Shown: one piece after another, positions 5,824 through 7,588 of the stretch | Layout of the letters: the number at the start of each line of letters is the position of its first letter | How positions within the stretch are numbered: position 1 is the stretch's first letter | NCBI GenBank assembly: GCA_029880275.1 | Contig: JAOUOQ010000089.1 | Location: forward strand, 1 to 7,588 | Length of the DNA: 7,588 nucleotides | Source of the DNA: Candidatus Aminicenantota bacterium | GTDB lineage: Bacteria > Acidobacteriota > B3-B38 > Guanabaribacteriales > B3-B38 | Direction of reading: 5' to 3' | Notes under the pieces: generated by a model | Database searches by the model: none | What the model was told of the DNA's origin: nothing | Seen by the model: the letters and a program-made list of their open reading frames with translations, nothing else | Program-made: the position numbers and the translations under genes

Positions 5824-6843
5824 ATGAAACAAGAGAGCCTGAGAGAGAGACTATTAAAGATAATTGAGAAGTTTTCAGGAAAGAGGCTCCTGGTAGTGGG
5901 GGACATGATCGCCGATGAGTTCGTCTACGGGAAGATAGAGCGTATATCCAGAGAAGCTCCGGTGCTGATATTGAAGTATGAGGAGAGTGTGATTCTCCCC
6001 GGTGGGGGAGCAAACGCCGTCAACAACATCGCCACTTTAGGGGGAGTCGCCATACCCATCGGAGTAGTAGGAGAAGATGAGTCGGGCAGGAGGCTGCTAA
6101 AGGCTCTCACCAAAAAAGGGGTGGAGCTGTCACAATTCATAGTTCATCCGCATTATCGCACCCCCACGAAGAGCCGCATCCTGGCAGGTGGTGTTCACTC
6201 TACTAAACAGCAGGTGCTGAGGATGGACCGGGAGATTCCCTTCAATCGCTGGGAAGAGCTGTCCACCTCAATCATAAAGAGCTTCGATGCCCTGACCGAG
6301 CACCTCGATGCTATTATCCTATCCGATTATGGCTATGGGTTTCTTTCTCTGCCGGTCTTTCAGCATATTCTGAGTGAGGCTCACCGCCGAGGGATAATCA
6401 TCAATCTGGATTCACATTACAATCTCCTCAGTTTTCCGGGTGTGACCGCTGCCACACCCAACGAGCCGGAGGTGGAGGCGGCTCTGCAAGTTACCATAGG
6501 AAAGGATGAAAAGGAGCTGGTAAAGGCCGGGAGAACCCTTCTGCAGAAATTAGCCTGCCAGGCGGTGCTGGTGACCAGGGGGAGCGATGGCATGAACCTT
6601 TTTGAAAGCGGCAAAGAGCCGGTTCACATAGGGATCCACGGCACCGATGAGATAGCCGATGTTACCGGGGCAGGGGATACGGTTATCAGCGTTTTCACCC
6701 TTGCCTTAGCTGCCGGAGCTACCTACTACGAGGCGGCACGGCTGGCTAACTACGCCGGAGGGATTGTGGTGATGAAACAGGCCACCGCCACGGTCAGCCA
6801 GCAGGAGCTCCTCCAGGCAGTAGAGGAAGACAATGCGGAATAG
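5824..6843 (+). CDS. hldA: D-glycero-beta-D-manno-heptose-7-phosphate kinase (RfaE domain I)
   Basis: A cytoplasmic PfkB/ribokinase-family enzyme that phosphorylates D-glycero-beta-D-manno-heptose 7-phosphate at C1, giving the 1,7-bisphosphate on the way to ADP-heptose. The 339-residue product corresponds to the kinase half of E. coli HldE. Visible motifs are VVGDMIADEF near the N-terminus, PGGGANAVNN (59-68) at the sugar site, SDYGYG (167-172), ATPNEPE (210-216), VTRGSDG (250-256) and DVTGAGDT (279-286), with Asp285 as the probable catalytic base and an anion hole. The start ATG 5824 follows AGGTG (5812-5816) by 7 bp and matches the expected N-terminus. It overlaps hldC by 11 bases. Because the kinase and nucleotidyltransferase are separate genes, the arrangement is HldA + HldC rather than bifunctional HldE. 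Some databases would call it rfaE1. Confidence 0.93.
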   Translation: MKQESLRERLLKIIEKFSGKRLLVVGDMIADEFVYGKIERISREAPVLILKYEESVILPGGGANAVNNIATLGGVAIPIGVVGEDESGRRLLKALTKKGVELSQFIVHPHYRTPTKSRILAGGVHSTKQQVLRMDREIPFNRWEELSTSIIKSFDALTEHLDAIILSDYGYGFLSLPVFQHILSEAHRRGIIINLDSHYNLLSFPGVTAATPNEPEVEAALQVTIGKDEKELVKAGRTLLQKLACQAVLVTRGSDGMNLFESGKEPVHIGIHGTDEIADVTGAGDTVISVFTLALAAGATYYEAARLANYAGGIVVMKQATATVSQQELLQAVEEDNAE

Positions 6844-7330
6844 GGATAAGGTAAAAGGTCTTGAAGAGCTCCACAGGGAAATCACCAGGCTGAAGGAAGA
6901 GGGGAAGGTGATCGTCCTGGCTAACGGCTGTTTCGACCTGATTCATGTCGGGCACATCCGCTATCTCAAAGGGGCGAAGGCGCTGGGTGATGTATTAGTG
7001 GTGGGTGTGAACAGTGACCGCTCGGTGAAGCAGATCAAGGACGAAAATAGACCGCTGATGAGCCAGGACGAGCGGGCGGAGATTGTATCTGCCTTTGAAT
7101 GTGTTGATTATGTGGTGGTTTTTGAGCAGCCGACAGTTGAAGAGCTTATCCTCACCCTGAAGCCACACTACCACGCTAAAGGAACCGATTATACCGAGGA
7201 GAGCGTTCCCGAAAGGGGTATATCCGCCCGTTGTGGTACACTTACAAGGGTGGTGGGGGGAGACCCCAAGGGTCACTCCACCAGCCTGCTAATCAGAAAG
7301 ATAATAGAAAAATATGGAGCCAGCCATTGA
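6833..7330 (+). CDS. hldC: D-glycero-beta-D-manno-heptose 1-phosphate adenylyltransferase (RfaE domain II)
   Basis: A cytoplasmic cytidylyltransferase-fold enzyme that joins heptose 1-phosphate to AMP from ATP, producing ADP-D-glycero-beta-D-manno-heptose; an epimerase (HldD, not in this window) then makes the L-glycero form. The 165 residues match the stand-alone RfaE2 domain. The nucleotide-binding signature is ANGCFDLIHVGHIRYL (30-45), with the HxGH pair His38/His41. It is followed by VGVNSDRSV (57-65), AKGTDY (115-120) and GHSTSLLIR (146-154), the late (I/S)TS-type ATP-contact motif. ATG 6833 has GAGGAAG at 6823-6829, within the hldA 3' end, and the reading frames overlap by 11 bases. The gene's own end overlaps waaC by 17 bases. 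Its substrate requires prior removal of the 7-phosphate by a GmhB-type phosphatase. Other names are rfaE2 and waaE-like. Confidence 0.93.
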   Translation: MRNRDKVKGLEELHREITRLKEEGKVIVLANGCFDLIHVGHIRYLKGAKALGDVLVVGVNSDRSVKQIKDENRPLMSQDERAEIVSAFECVDYVVVFEQPTVEELILTLKPHYHAKGTDYTEESVPERGISARCGTLTRVVGGDPKGHSTSLLIRKIIEKYGASH

Positions 7331-7588
7331 TACCTCCCAGGTCAGAAAGATTCTTATAATAAAGATGAGCTCCCTGGGGGATATAGTTCATACTCTCCCC
7401 GTCCTCCCCTTACTTAAAGAGAGGTTTCCCGAGGTAGAAATCTCCTGGCTGGTAGAAAAAAAGCACCAGCCTCTGCTTCTTCAAAATCCCTTTATAGACA
7501 GGCTGATAACAGTAGATACCCTGAGGTGGCGAAAAAAGCCTTTCAGCTTATCCACTTATCGGAAGCTTTTCGCCGCCGTAAGAGAGCT
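7314..7588 (+). CDS. waaC: Heptosyltransferase I, N-terminal part (cut by window end)
   Basis: A second GT9 glycosyltransferase, of which 91 codons are visible and the frame remains open at the window edge. WaaC transfers the first L-glycero-D-manno-heptose from ADP-heptose to Kdo. The segment ILIIKMSSLGDIVHTLPVLP (residues 13-32) is the typical WaaC N-terminus, with the SSLGD loop carrying the probable catalytic Asp23. It is followed by FPEVEISWLVE and NPFIDRLI, also family-typical. The SLGD form, rather than the NWVGD form seen in waaF here, favours heptosyltransferase I, although other GT9 core transferases share it. ATG 7314 lies 17 bases inside hldC; no strong ribosome-binding site is visible, so coupling to hldC translation is likely. 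The next in-frame ATG (7365) falls inside the conserved motif and is too late. Confidence 0.85.
   Translation, partial: MEPAIDTSQVRKILIIKMSSLGDIVHTLPVLPLLKERFPEVEISWLVEKKHQPLLLQNPFIDRLITVDTLRWRKKPFSLSTYRKLFAAVRE

Overview
The window is a lipid A / inner-core LPS assembly cluster from a Gram-negative (diderm) bacterium, all on the + strand. A Kdo transferase, lipid A 4'-kinase, late acyltransferase, two heptosyltransferases and ADP-heptose enzymes together imply an outer membrane with Kdo- and heptose-containing LPS. Base composition is moderately GC-rich, purine-rich on the coding strand, with free use of AGG/AGA and ATA codons. HldA and HldC are separate genes rather than the fused HldE of enterobacteria. 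This suggests a non-enterobacterial lineage, but I cannot place it further from the sequence alone.

Layout. Positions 1-87 hold the last 28 codons of an upstream protein, possibly TPR-type. After about 200 bp with no gene comes nfi (endonuclease V, 289-975), an inosine-DNA repair nuclease unrelated to LPS. A 210 bp spacer follows. It contains a near-consensus sigma-70 promoter (TTGACC, 17 bp, TATAAT at 1073-1101) and an untranslated leader of about 77 nt. The LPS genes then run waaA (1186-2502), lpxK (2502-3611), lpxL-like acyltransferase (3615-4505), waaF (4510-5619), a 204 bp gap, hldA (5824-6843), hldC (6833-7330) and the 5' part of waaC (7314 to the window end).

How they work together. 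LpxK phosphorylates the tetraacyl disaccharide to lipid IVA, WaaA adds Kdo, and the LpxL-type enzyme adds a secondary acyl chain to Kdo-lipid IVA. HldA and HldC make the activated heptose, and WaaC and WaaF attach the first and second heptoses to Kdo. Every junction overlaps or has 4 bp or less between genes, except the 204 bp waaF-hldA gap. One reading of that gap starts with a HAD-phosphatase-like motif and is then interrupted. GmhB, a HAD phosphatase, is the pathway step between HldA and HldC and is otherwise absent from the window. A decayed gmhB is therefore the most interesting hypothesis here, but the evidence is limited to a short motif.

I found no mobile element, CRISPR array, tRNA or rRNA, and no clearly undescribed system. 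Most of the window is a well-understood pathway in a compact operon.
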